DNA of 64,000 nt, taken from Novosphingobium decolorationis (GTDB taxonomy: Bacteria > Pseudomonadota > Alphaproteobacteria > Sphingomonadales > Sphingomonadaceae). Positions 17,212 through 26,654 of the stretch are shown here, piece after piece. Each line of letters opens with the position of its first letter. Within the stretch, counting starts at the first letter, position 1. The translations under genes and the position numbers were made by a program. The stretch spans positions 2,077,001 to 2,141,000 of the forward strand of contig NZ_CP054856.1 in assembly GCF_018417475.1 (NCBI RefSeq), written 5' to 3'. The notes under the pieces are model-generated. The model was not told the origin of the DNA. It saw nothing but the letters and a program-made list of their open reading frames with translations, and did no database searches.

Positions 17212-17254
17212 GCCACGGCCACCCGGCCCGGGTGGCACCTGCCCTGACCCAACC

Positions 17255-17286
17255 GAGGCCTCGCGCGCAAGCGCGGGGCCTTTTTG
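17255..17286 (+). terminator. Rho-independent terminator of the DUF5695/M24 operon
   Basis: AGGCCTCGCGC and GCGCGGGGCCT (one G-T pair) form an 11-bp stem with a GCAA tetraloop, followed by TTTTT. It lies 44 bases past the stop. Confidence 0.85.
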
Positions 17287-17703
17287 GTCTGCGCGCGCCG
17301 TTTCGACTCGCATCCGGGTTGAACAGCGCCCCAATCTATCCGGTAACCGAACAGCCTTTTGCAACTGAACAAACATTCAAAAAAATGTCACATTCGCGGG
17401 AACCTTTCCAGATGGCGGGGTGAGTGTGCCATTTAGGCCGCAAAATGCCTTATCAATTTGCATTTATGGAAATTGAACGGTTGAACAATATCTCGTGAGC
17501 GTTATGAGCGCGTCAGCTCCCACCGAGCCCCCGGGTTGCGTAAGCGACGTCTCCGGGCACCACCCGAGCGGAACCGGACGGGCCTCCTCGCGCCGCGCAG
17601 CCACCTGCGCCTTCCACGCGCCCCAGGCCCTGGTACCGCGCCTGCGCGTTTGACACGCGCGCTCTTGAAAACGGCGATTCTGCCGCAACGCATGAGGGAT
17701 ACG
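17287..17703. other. Non-coding leader region of the second TonB receptor
   Basis: About 420 bases without a supported gene. The middle (17330-17500) is clearly AT-richer than its surroundings and is the probable promoter. TTGAACAGCGCCCC at 17319-17332 matches the right half of the TTCA-N5-TGAACAGC motif found in the 41-55 kb cluster, but the left half is missing. Nothing else was recognised. Confidence 0.5.
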
Positions 17704-20019
17704 ATGCGCTCAAATGCCTTTCTGAACGCCAGCGCGCTGGCGCTGTCATCCGTGCTGGCGACCCCAGCCCTGGCCGCGAACGACGCGAGCCCCGCCACCG
17801 ATGCCGCCACCTCCGCCGCGGCGCCCGCCGCCGCCGGTTCGGCCCGCAACGAGATCGTCGTCATCGGCACCGGCCAGACCCGCCAGGTCCAGAGCCTCAC
17901 CGCCGAGGACATCGCCATCGCCACGCCCGGCACCAGCCCGCTTGCCGTTCTCAGCAAGCTGCCGAGCGTCAACTTCCAGTCGGCCTCGCCGCTGGGCACC
18001 AACGAATGGACGACCCGCATCTCGGTGCGCGGCTTCACGCAGAACCAGCTGGGCTTCACGCTCGACGGCGTGCCGCTGGGCGACATGAGCTATTCCAACT
18101 TCAATGGCCTGCACATCAGCCGCGCGATCACCTCGGACAACATCGGCATGACCGAGCTGTCGCAGGGTGCGGGCGCGCTCTCGACGGCCTCGAGCTCGAA
18201 CCTGGGCGGCACGATCGCCTTTGAAAGCCTCGATCCCAGCTACGACATGGGCCTCACCACCTCGGCCACGTTCGGCAGCAACGATGCCTGGCGCGTGTTC
18301 GCCCGCTTCGAGACCGGCGACCTTGGCGGCGGCGTGCGCGCCTACGTTTCGGGCACCTACTCGGACACGCCCAAGTGGAAGGGCAAGGGCTCGCAGGAGC
18401 TGTGGCAGATCAACTCCAAGCTGGTCGCGCCGATGGGCGACCGCGGCGAGCTCAAGATCTTCGCCAACTACTCCGAGATGGCCGACGCCGACTACGCCGA
18501 CCTCACGCCCGACATCCTGGATCGCCACGGCTACGACTGGGACTACCTGCGCTATGACTTCGAGACCGCGCAGGACATCGCCACCAACCTCCAGAACGGC
18601 GTCTACACCGACGACTACGAGGGCTACGGCACGCTGACGGGCGATGATGCCTATTACGACGGCTATGGCCTGCGCAAGGACCTGCTGATCGGCATGAGCG
18701 TCGACTACGACCTCACCGACGAACTGCACGTGCGCGTCTCGCCCTACTACCACAACAACCGTGGTATCGGCACCTGGTGGACGCCCTATGTCCCGACCCC
18801 GGGCGGCTCGAGCCTCTCGGTGCGCGGCACGGAATACTTCATCAACCGCATGGGCGTGACCGGCAGCCTGTCGTACGACCTGTTCCGCGGCAACCAGATC
18901 GAAGTGGGCGGCTGGTACGAGATCAACGACTACGACACCGCGCGCGACTACTTCGGCCTCGACGATGCGCCGACCTCGAGCATCTCGCACCACGAGTTCC
19001 CCAAGAACCCGTTCGCGTACGACTACTTCTACAAGTTCGACATCAACACCTACCAGTACTACGTGCAGGACACCTGGGAGCTGACCGACAGCCTCAAGGT
19101 TTCGGGCGGCTGGAAGGGCATCCAGGTCGACATCGACGCCAGCAACGACCCCTCGCGCACCAGCGCCAGCTGGGCGACGCAGGGCTCGCTTACGGCCAAG
19201 GACATGTTCCTGCCCCAGGTCGGCGTGAACTACCGTCCGATCTACGAAGTCGAACTGTTCGGCAGCTACGCCGAGAACATGCGCGCCTTCACGACGACGC
19301 CGTTCATCACCTCGCCCGACCAGTTCGCCGCGATCCGCGAGCAGGGCCTGAAGCCGGAAACGTCCAAGACCTTCGAGGGCGGCCTGCGCTTCCACCTGCC
19401 CAAGTTCGAGGCTTCGGTCGTGGGCTACCACGTGAAGTTCGACAACCGCCTCTTCTCGGTCTCGCCCTGCTCGGCGATCGAGAGCTGCCCGTCGGTCCTC
19501 AACAACGTCGGCTCGGTCACGACCAAGGGCGTCGAAGTCACCGGCCAGTACCGCGTGACCCCCGCGCTCTCGCTCTACGCGGCCTATGCCTACACCGATG
19601 CGTCCTATGACGATGACGTGCTGAACGGCGCAGGCGAGCTGGTTGCGGCCTCGGGCGGCAAGTCGGTCGTCGACCAGCCCGAGCACCTCATCAACGGCGA
19701 GATCTCGTACGACGATGGCACCTTCATCGGCCGTGCGCACGTCAACTACCAGTCCAAGCGCTACGCCACCTACGAGAACGACCTCTCGTTCAAGGGCCGC
19801 GCGCTGGTCGACCTGACCGTGGGCTACCGCATCAACTCGGACGATGCGCTCGATGGCACCGAGATCCAGCTCAACGTCACCAACGTGACCGACGAGAAGT
19901 ACGTCTCCACCATCGGCCAGTCGGGCGGCTACCAGGCCAGCTACGCCCCGGGCGACTGGCAGTACTTCATGGTCGGCGCGCCGCGCCAGTGGTTCGTGAC
20001 GCTCAAGAAGGCGTTCTGA
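17704..20019 (+). CDS. TonB-dependent receptor (substrate unknown)
   Basis: A 771-residue outer-membrane receptor with a signal peptide (residues 1-25, TPALAAND). The plug domain spans about 38-165 (NEIVVIGTGQ, SKLPSVNFQ, TRISVRGFTQNQ, TLDGVPLGDMSY), and a barrel rich in YxxYTD-type strands ends in TLKKAF. The ATG at 17704 is preferred over 17692 because GAGGG lies seven bases ahead of it. The gene stands alone, between a terminator and a downstream terminator. The plug has no TonB-Xanth-Caul signature, so it differs from the receptor at 2086. The substrate cannot be deduced. A weak half-match to the cluster motif at 17320 might link it to the 41-57 kb regulon. Confidence 0.9.
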   Translation: MRSNAFLNASALALSSVLATPALAANDASPATDAATSAAAPAAAGSARNEIVVIGTGQTRQVQSLTAEDIAIATPGTSPLAVLSKLPSVNFQSASPLGTNEWTTRISVRGFTQNQLGFTLDGVPLGDMSYSNFNGLHISRAITSDNIGMTELSQGAGALSTASSSNLGGTIAFESLDPSYDMGLTTSATFGSNDAWRVFARFETGDLGGGVRAYVSGTYSDTPKWKGKGSQELWQINSKLVAPMGDRGELKIFANYSEMADADYADLTPDILDRHGYDWDYLRYDFETAQDIATNLQNGVYTDDYEGYGTLTGDDAYYDGYGLRKDLLIGMSVDYDLTDELHVRVSPYYHNNRGIGTWWTPYVPTPGGSSLSVRGTEYFINRMGVTGSLSYDLFRGNQIEVGGWYEINDYDTARDYFGLDDAPTSSISHHEFPKNPFAYDYFYKFDINTYQYYVQDTWELTDSLKVSGGWKGIQVDIDASNDPSRTSASWATQGSLTAKDMFLPQVGVNYRPIYEVELFGSYAENMRAFTTTPFITSPDQFAAIREQGLKPETSKTFEGGLRFHLPKFEASVVGYHVKFDNRLFSVSPCSAIESCPSVLNNVGSVTTKGVEVTGQYRVTPALSLYAAYAYTDASYDDDVLNGAGELVAASGGKSVVDQPEHLINGEISYDDGTFIGRAHVNYQSKRYATYENDLSFKGRALVDLTVGYRINSDDALDGTEIQLNVTNVTDEKYVSTIGQSGGYQASYAPGDWQYFMVGAPRQWFVTLKKAF

Positions 20020-20050
20020 TCTGCAGACCGGCCCGACAACGGCACACAAG

Positions 20051-20086
20051 GAAGGGGGCGACCGCAAGGTCCGCCCCCTTCTTTTT
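20051..20086 (+). terminator. Rho-independent terminator of TonB receptor
   Basis: GAAGGGGGCG-ACC pairs with GGT-CCGCCCCCTTC around a GCAA loop, followed by TTTTT. It lies 31 bases past the stop. Confidence 0.88.
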
Positions 20087-20311
20087 GCCTCCACCAACAG
20101 GCTGCAAGCGAAGACCACACGTCCGCTTCGCGCCCTTGTCGGCCGCTCCATGCCTGGTCCGGTGCGCCAAGGAGCCGACGGTCCGGTGTCGCATGTGTTC
20201 CGATTGACCGCCAATTGGAATGGGCGTGCCCAGCTACGATTAGGTTTCAGGCGCTAATATCGACGGCACCCAAACGTCAAACTTTGCATTCGAAATTTCT
20301 AAGCACTAACC

Positions 20312-21190
20312 ATGAAGCGACCAGAGTCATTCGTAGGCGGACCGGTGGTGCGAGAACTGAACGAAGGCGGGGGCGAAGAAGCGATCGGCCCCTCTCTTGA
20401 AGCTCTTGAATCGAGCGCGCGCGCTTCAAGAGATCCGCAGAAAAATAGTGGCCCTGATATCACCCGTTTAACGTGCGCGGAGATCCAAGTCTTAGCAATG
20501 CTTGCAGATGGCCACACGGCTAAAAGCATTGCTGCCGATCAAGGTCTGACGGTGTACGCCGTCAACGAGCGCCTTAGGTCCGCTCGACGCAAGACTGGGA
20601 TTTCAAGCAGCCGCGAATTAGCCCGCGAGGTCGACCTACAAAAAAATCGTCACACGGAAATAGAGGTTCGCACTCCAGACAATTTTTCATCTTCTTCTCC
20701 ACGGCAGTCCCGCCCGAGGAGCATTATTATGGCAATTTCCGTCCTAACAGCGATGTCCGTGGGTGCGCTGGCTTTGATGTATGACCAGGCAGAAACGTCG
20801 AATCAACCGGCTGAACCGACCTACGTCGACCCCTTGCTGGGTAGTTTAGTTGAGAAGCAGGCGGATCTCCCTGAGCTTCATCAGAGCGTACGGAGGGAAG
20901 GTCGTGATGAAAGGTGGGCGACGGCTTCTGAAGAAACGCTGCGCTCCAGCTATTCCAAAATCCCTGACCTTTTCGCGAATGGAAACACGGTCCGAGTTAT
21001 TTGCGGCGCGACGTTATGCGAGGTCGCTGCTCAACTGCCGAAAGGCCTCACCGACCAGGAAATGAACCTTCTTGTCGAAGATCTCCAGTCTAGTTTGCTA
21101 TATGATAACTTTGCCAAAAAAGGGCTGAAACCTCTAAAAGTAGGGTTTGGTCAGTCTTTCGTAGCCTATTTTGAACGCAAGACTGGTTGA
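20312..21190 (+). CDS. Membrane-anchored LuxR-type HTH regulator
   Basis: A 292-residue protein with a GerE/LuxR-type helix-turn-helix at about residues 48-108 (LTCAEIQVLAMLADGHTAKSI, then TVYAVNERLRSARRKTG). A single membrane helix follows at about 139-159 (IIMAISVLTAMSVGALAL). The outside domain of about 130 residues has a CGATLC cysteine pair near position 225. There is no receiver or PAS domain. The order HTH-helix-periplasmic domain resembles ToxR/CadC one-component regulators but with a LuxR-type HTH. Base composition and codon use (TTA, CTA, AGT, ATA) are clearly less GC-rich than in the neighbours, suggesting acquisition. Targets are unknown. The ATG at 20312 is the first plausible start; no strong ribosome site is seen. 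Confidence 0.72.
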   Translation: MKRPESFVGGPVVRELNEGGGEEAIGPSLEALESSARASRDPQKNSGPDITRLTCAEIQVLAMLADGHTAKSIAADQGLTVYAVNERLRSARRKTGISSSRELAREVDLQKNRHTEIEVRTPDNFSSSSPRQSRPRSIIMAISVLTAMSVGALALMYDQAETSNQPAEPTYVDPLLGSLVEKQADLPELHQSVRREGRDERWATASEETLRSSYSKIPDLFANGNTVRVICGATLCEVAAQLPKGLTDQEMNLLVEDLQSSLLYDNFAKKGLKPLKVGFGQSFVAYFERKTG

Positions 21191-21364
21191 GAGCCCCGGG
21201 CGAGCCATCAGCGTGTTGTCTGATGACGCGAAAGAGAGATCAACCTCACAAGGCTACGCGGCGTTAAGCGGTCAGGGGTTTTCTATGGCGCGCGTGTAGT
21301 TAGCCTGAAATGCGCCTGAGTTGGCAGTTCAAAGGCCGATTTGACGCGCTTGGATGCTGTCAAT

Positions 21365-21407
21365 CCGCTCATGCTCAGGCACGCCGCTCTTGCCTGAGCA
21401 TGAGCGG
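21365..21407. repeat. Perfect 17-bp inverted repeat
   Basis: CCGCTCATGCTCAGGCA pairs exactly with 21391-21407 across a 9-base spacer. No T-run follows on either side, so it is not a typical terminator. Confidence 0.8.
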
Positions 21408-21510
21408 CAGCTATCCCCACCACCCAGCTCCAATCCAGACATTCCGCAACCGGCCCAGAGGAGACGAGGCCCTCGCTTGTAGAGGAGCATGGAAGGGCAC
21501 GACTTCGCTC

Positions 21511-21545
21511 GACAGTTTGGGGAGCCCGAGGGCGATGGCCCTCGG
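21511..21545 (+). repeat. Three-hairpin intergenic repeat, partial copy A (hairpin 3 only)
   Basis: GACAGTTTGGGGAGCCCGAG and the following GGCGATGGCCCTCG reproduce the 3' third of the element found complete at 42144, 57464 and 60811. The 5' hairpins are not recognisable here. Confidence 0.75.
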
Positions 21546-21817
21546 ATTCCATGTCTTTCCGACTTCCCTGGGGCCGGGTCCGCAGGGAGAAGCCGCAGGT
21601 GTTCGTCCGTGCGCGGTGCGATAGGGTTTTCCTACACCCGGGCGCCTGCGCTATGGTGGGGTCAGGCTATCGCGTCGGTGGGTACGGGTAAGGAGAGAGG
21701 TGCGTGTCGGCACGACATGGCAGGTCGGGATTGCGGGGCGCAGGCGGGTAATTTTGCAGGGGATGACAGGTGACACCACTTTCCCTCTGGACCGTGTCAA
21801 CTGTGTCAACTTCGGTG

Positions 21818-22339
21818 TCACCTTGAGGCCTGGTCCGGCTTCAGGGTCAGGACCTGGGGGGCGTGGTTCCAGCGGGTGAGCGCCGCCACCAGGTCGGCCG
21901 CCTGCATCGAGAGGGTCGCGGTGTTGCGCAAGGGGTGGATGTTGATCGTTCCATCAGGCGCGAAGGCGGCATCGAGGACCACCTGCACACGGCCCTCGGT
22001 GTCGTTGAAGGCGGCAAGCGGGGTGACCGAGCCGGGAACGACGCCCAGGAACGCCACCATGTCCTCGGCCTTGCCGAACGAGAGGCGCGGCGCGCCGAGG
22101 CGGCTGGCCATGAACTTCAGGTCCGCGCGCTCCTCGGCGGGCATCGTCACCAGCCAGAACCGGCCGCGCCGGTCGGTCAGGAACAGGTTCTTGGTGTGTG
22201 CGCCCGCGATGTGGTCCTTGACCGCCGCGCTCTCGGCCACCGTTGCGGTCGCCTCGTGTTCGAAGACGCGAAACGCCGTGCCCGCGCTGTGAAGATCGGC
22301 CAGCAGCGCGGCCTCGCGTTCGAGTGCATGTCCCGTCAT
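21818..22339 (-). CDS. ProX/YbaK-family aminoacyl-tRNA deacylase (Ala-tRNA-Pro editing)
   Basis: A 173-residue cytoplasmic protein of the YbaK/ProRS INS-like editing family. This family hydrolyses mischarged tRNA, in this subgroup (ProXp-ala/PrdX) Ala-tRNA-Pro. The HTKNLFLTDRRGRFWLV block, the DLKFMASRLGAPRLSF block and VTPLAAFND match this group closely. The length is typical for the free-standing form. The gene reads on the minus strand, 21 bases beyond the HAD phosphatase stop, and may be cotranscribed with the phospholipase/phosphatase pair without a functional link. Confidence 0.85.
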   Translation of the reverse strand: MTGHALEREAALLADLHSAGTAFRVFEHEATATVAESAAVKDHIAGAHTKNLFLTDRRGRFWLVTMPAEERADLKFMASRLGAPRLSFGKAEDMVAFLGVVPGSVTPLAAFNDTEGRVQVVLDAAFAPDGTINIHPLRNTATLSMQAADLVAALTRWNHAPQVLTLKPDQASR

Positions 22340-22360
22340 GGGCGCAGCGCCTATCGTGCT

Positions 22361-23413
22361 TCAGGGGCGCGGCGCAAGCTCCTCCTGGCGCAGGTGCAGC
22401 CAGTTGATGTCCGCATCGACACGCTGGCCGCTCTCGCTCTGCGCCTTGGCACGCGCGGCCTTCGCCTCTTCCAGCGCGGCGGTCTTGGCCGCGCTGCGAT
22501 CGATCCAGAGACGAAGGCCCGAAGCCTCGAACAGCATGGCGCGGTCGCTCGGACTGTCTCCGGCGACGAGCAGCGGCCGGTTCACCGCGTCAATATAGAT
22601 GCGAATGCCCGCGACCTTGCCCTCGTACCAGGTGTTGGGCGCCCAGAGGGTGGAGGTCATCTCCATGCCCATGTGCTTTTCGGCCGGGTAGTCCGCATCG
22701 AGGAAGTGCCCCCTGGCGACCTGGCTGCGCGCGGTGGTGAGCGCGCCGCTTTCGGGATCGCGCAGTACCATCGTCACCCCAACGATATCCTGCGGTGCAA
22801 GGTTCAGGCCGTAAAGCGGATCAGAGAGCACCATGCGCGCCAGCTCCTCCGAGGCCGCTGTCACGACATAGACATGAACACCGCGCGCGCGCAGTTCGTC
22901 CAGCAGTTCGCGCTGCGCCTCGAAGATATGTGGCCTCTCGACCGCGCCCGAGACGACCTTGCCGTTCTCTTCGTAGCGCACCGGGATGGGCGCGGTACGC
23001 GCCATCAGCGCGTCGACCTCCCCCTTCAGCTCCCTCAGCGTGTGCCCGGAGAAGACCTGCGCGATCCACGGGTAGCACAAGTTGTCATCGATCGCACACA
23101 GGCGCAGGTAATAGCCGTAGAGCGTCTCGCCCTTGTGAAAGGGAATAGGCTTCAGCGAGGGATCGAGCGTCTCGGGCGAGAGCTTGCCGCGCGCTTCCAT
23201 GAAGGGGAGGAGCGATTCCTCCAGGTCGTTCTGCCAGATCGTGTTGTCGGCATCGAAGACCGCGAAGGAACCTTCGGGCGCATCGGCAAGGACGCTTTCG
23301 ATCGTCGCGCGCGCCTCGTCGGGCCAATGCGCGAGCGGCTCGTTCGCGGCGCTGGCGGTCGCCGTCAGTGCCGCCACCGCGCCGAGAAACCCTGAAAGGA
23401 GACGCACCTTCAT
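22361..23413 (-). CDS. Secreted HAD phosphatase, phosphorylcholine phosphatase-like
   Basis: A 350-residue protein with a Sec signal peptide (residues 1-22, TATASAAN) and a haloacid dehalogenase core. Motif I is FDADNTIWQND (nucleophile and acid/base aspartates). Motif II lies in VYVVTAAS, and motif IV is represented by VAGDSPSDRAML. Exported HAD enzymes of this type remove phosphate from phosphorylcholine in pseudomonads (PchP). The adjacent phosphocholine-specific phospholipase C gene, with an ATGA start/stop overlap (23410-23413), supports that substrate. The pair would release choline and phosphate from phosphatidylcholine. The assignment to phosphorylcholine is inferred from context. Confidence 0.75.
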   Translation of the reverse strand: MKVRLLSGFLGAVAALTATASAANEPLAHWPDEARATIESVLADAPEGSFAVFDADNTIWQNDLEESLLPFMEARGKLSPETLDPSLKPIPFHKGETLYGYYLRLCAIDDNLCYPWIAQVFSGHTLRELKGEVDALMARTAPIPVRYEENGKVVSGAVERPHIFEAQRELLDELRARGVHVYVVTAASEELARMVLSDPLYGLNLAPQDIVGVTMVLRDPESGALTTARSQVARGHFLDADYPAEKHMGMEMTSTLWAPNTWYEGKVAGIRIYIDAVNRPLLVAGDSPSDRAMLFEASGLRLWIDRSAAKTAALEEAKAARAKAQSESGQRVDADINWLHLRQEELAPRP

Positions 23414-25486
23414 GCCACCGCGCCCTGCTCGAAGGCCGGGTCGGAACGGCTCGCCTTGCCGGTCTCGACGTGGCCTGCGAAGCGACGGCGGCGGGGCGAG
23501 CCCTGCTGCGTCACCACCAGATCGTACCAATGGTCGCTGGACGCAACCGACACCGGCACCCGCTGCTCCTGGCCCGGGGCCACGGTCACGCTCTGCTCGG
23601 CCAACTCGCCATAAGTCGGAGCGGCAATGGTGAAGGTCTCCGGCGCCTGCCCCGGATTACGGATCACGAGGTGGACGGTATCGCGCGCGCGCTCGTCCAG
23701 CGTCACGACCGGGGCCGTAACGCCCTCGTCCGCGGCCTCGCCCGCCAGTTCGCGCAGCCAGCCGTTGGGGCCGAAGACGGCCAGATCATAGGCACCGGTG
23801 CGCGGCAGGCCGGGCAGGCTCGCCGCGATCTGCTTGCCCGGCTCGACGGTATAGCTCCAGGGCCCGAGTTCGGCGCTGCCCCTGGCGTAGACCTGGTAGA
23901 CGACGCCGCGTGTGCCCGGGTTGGCGAAAGTCAGTTCCAGGCCATCCTCGGCGCCCCGTGCGCTCGCCTCCATGCGGTAGGGCAAGGGGCGGGTCGGACG
24001 GCGCCCCGGTTCCTGCGCCGGAAGCGCCTGTGCTTCGGGCACCTCGGGCAAGGGAAGCTGCGCGACCGACATGATCTTCTGCAGATAATCGTCGGTGGCT
24101 GGCAGCGCGTGGAGCGCCGAGCCATCGGGATCGGCGAAGTCGAACAGGCTGGTAAGATCACCCGTCACCTGGCGGCGCCAGGGCGTGATGTTGGGCTCCA
24201 TCACTCCGAAGCGCCTCTCTAGGAAGCGGATCACCGAGGTGTGGTCGTGGACTTCCGAATTGACCCAGCCCCCGCGCGACCAGGGCGAGACCACGATCAG
24301 CGGCACGCGCATACCCAGGCCCACCGCGTTGTCTTCGTAAACTTCGCCGCGCGTATCGACCGTGCTCGCACCCTCGATTCCGGCGACCGCCGGAACGGGC
24401 CCGGGCATGTGGTCGAAGAAGCCGTCGTTCTCATCGTAGTTGATGATGAGCGCGGTCTTGGACCAGACCTCGGGATTGGCGACCAGCGCGTCGAGGATGC
24501 GCGAGACCATGTCCTCACCAAAGGCGGGCGGCGCCTCGGGATGTTCGCAGAACTTGGTGGGCGTCACCACCCAGGAGACCTGCGGCAGGCGGTCGGCCTC
24601 GACGTCCGCGCGGATTGCATCGACAAGGTGCTGGCCGGTGCTGTCGGCGGCGTTCTCGGCGGTCGAGCCGGGCACGATGGCGCGGCCCCGGCGGTAGAGG
24701 TCGCTCTTGGTGTCGAGGCCACGGAACTGCTCGAAATAGGCCAGCGAATTGCAGCCGAAGTTGTCGTATTCCTGATAGACCTTCCAGTCGACACCGGCCT
24801 CCTGCAGGCGCTCGGCGTAGGTCGTCCAGCGTGCGACCTGGTCGAAATCGGCCTTGTCGCGCGCCATGTCGCCGGTCCAGTTGGCATCGTCCTCGTTGTG
24901 GACGGCCTGACGGCGCATGTCCCCCACGGCCATGCCGCTGGTCCCGGTGAACAGGTACATGCGGTTGGGGTTGGTCGGCCCGTGGAGCGAGCAGTAATAG
25001 GCATCGCACACGGTGAAGGCGTCGGCGAGCGCGTGGTAGAAGGGCACGTCTTCGCGTGTGAAGTAGCCCATCGTCATCGCGCCCTTGCGGCGGATCCAGC
25101 TGGCGTAGTCGGCCCACTCGGCCGAGGTCTGCCCACCCTCACCCTTCCAGCTGTGGTCAAGGCTCTTGAGAAGCTGGCCGCTCGTCGTCTGCCCGTTCAT
25201 GCGGAAGGGCAGGATCTCGCCCCCCTCGGGGCGCGGCTGGTGGAAGACCGACGTGCCCGAGCGCAGCGGCATCGGACGCGGATCGGCAAAGCCACGCACA
25301 CCGGGCAGCGTGCCGAAGTAGTGATCGAACGAGCGGTTCTCCTGCATCAGGATCACCACGTGCTCGACATCCTTGAGCGTTGCGGCGGTTGGCAGGCTGC
25401 GCCAGCGCCTTGGCGATCGGCGCGGGCACGGATCCGGCCGCACTTGCCGCGGCAAGGCGCTGGAGGAACAGGCGACGATCGATCAT
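23410..25486 (-). pseudogene. Phosphocholine-specific phospholipase C, frameshifted after the Tat signal
   Basis: The start at 25486 gives a twin-arginine signal peptide (IDRRLFLQRLAAASAAG, cleavage near residue 30). After about 28 codons the reading moves by one base near 25397-25410. The rest of the enzyme (LKDVEHVVILMQENRSFDHY, then GPTNPNRMYL, NYDENDGFFDHMPGP and SPWSRGGWVNSEVHDH) continues in another frame, ending with two DUF756 beta-domains. Corrected for one extra base it would encode about 692 residues, the usual size of bacterial PlcH/PlcN-type enzymes. GGAGA lies ten bases before the ATG. As written, no single frame has both signal and body. This is either a true null allele or a one-base sequence error. 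The rest of the gene is intact. Confidence 0.8.
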
Positions 25487-25613
25487 GGGCATTCTCCGGT
25501 GTGCATGACCGGCTGAATAGCCATTCACCCGCCCTTCCTCAAGGGCAAGCCCCACAATTCCTGGATTTCAGGGCACCTTTCGGGTTGTGAGAAGAACCAG
25601 GAGCGCCCGTCAA

Positions 25614-25629
25614 TTGAATAATTGTTCAA
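25614..25629. promoter_or_regulatory. Inverted repeat upstream of phospholipase C
   Basis: TTGAATAATTGTTCAA is a TTGAA/TTCAA inverted repeat in an AT-rich patch about 130 bases upstream of the phospholipase start and just before the intron boundary. It could be an operator; there is no other support. Confidence 0.35.
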
Positions 25630-26645
25630 ATAAGCACCCTGCCACCCATAATCGAGTAGGGGGGCGCCTCACGGCGCCCCCCTCTCACACCACCGGACGT
25701 ACGTACTGCGTATCACGGCGGTTTCCGGTACGGTTTAAGGCGGCATGTTGGAGAGCGAGGCTTGAGAGACCTGCCTGATCGAACCATGCGTTGGGCATGC
25801 CGTGGGCGGCCTGAGGGCTGCCCGACAGGCGCCACCAGCCCTTTCCCGAGAGCGCGAAGATCCAAGCCTGCCATTCTGGGACGCCGTTTTCCCTTAAGAA
25901 AGTGGCGATCGTCATGGTGCGCTTGCACTGTTTGAGCCGGACGCAGCGAAGCTTGCGCCGGAGCCAGCTGTCGATCTCGCGCAAAACCGTCTGAGCCCGG
26001 GCGTGTCGGTAGTAGGTGACCCACCCTGTAGTGAAGGCATTGGTCTGTGCGATCATCGCCGCGAGGCTGATGCCTCGGTTGCGGCGCGTAATCGCCCTGA
26101 GCCGCTCCTTCAGCCGCGTGAGACTTTTGTTCGCTATGCTCAAAAAGCCTCCCGCTGTCAGACGGTGGCCGAGGAAGGTACGTTCCCGGACGTGTGCAAC
26201 CGCGCTCTTGGCCTGATTGACGCGGAGTCGGAGCTTGCCTTCCAGCAAGGCGGTAACCGAAGCCATGACGCGCTCCCCCGCTGCCTGTGACCGTACATAG
26301 ATGTTACAGTCGTCGGCGTAGCGGCAGAACCGGTGGCCCCGGCGTTCGAGCTCCTTGTCGAGGTCATCCAGAATGAGGTTAGCGATCAGCGGCGAGAGAG
26401 GGCCGCCTTGCGGGGTCCCCTCCTGCCGTTCGACGTGCACACCACCCGACAGCATCCCGGCCTGTAGAAACCGGCGGATGATGACGAGCAGGCGTGGGTC
26501 GGCGATGTGCCGGGCCAGACGGGCCATGACGATGTCGTGGTTCACCCGATCAAAGAATTTCTCCAGGTCGAGGTCTACGACGATCGCATAGCCGTCCCGC
26601 ACATAGTCCCGGGCCTGACGCAGCGCATCGTGTGCGCCGCGTCCG

Positions 26646-26654
26646 GGGCGGAAC
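26646..26654 (+). repeat. 9-bp target-site duplication, left
   Basis: GGGCGGAAC directly abuts the IS left end and is repeated exactly at 27703-27711. The uninterrupted second intron copy has this sequence only once. Confidence 0.95.

Larger units (their letters stand above)
21191..21817. other. Non-coding region with inverted repeats and a partial repeat element
   Basis: No gene is supported over about 630 bases. It contains a perfect 17-bp inverted repeat (21365-21407), a partial copy of the three-hairpin intergenic repeat (21511-21545), and a 10-bp inverted repeat AGGTGACACC/GGTGTCACCT (21768-21777 and 21814-21823) enclosing two GTGTCAAC direct repeats. The mixture looks like remnant or mobile sequence next to the low-GC LuxR gene. 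Confidence 0.6.

Noticed and set aside
17311..17327. Copy of the cluster motif upstream of the TonB receptor at 17704
   Set aside because: Only the right half (TGAACAGC) matches; the left half is CATC and the site is almost 380 bases from the start codon. Kept as a note, not as a regulatory site.
21365..21407. Inverted repeat considered as an integron attC site
   Set aside because: It lacks the R and L box core sites and no cassette gene or integrase is nearby.
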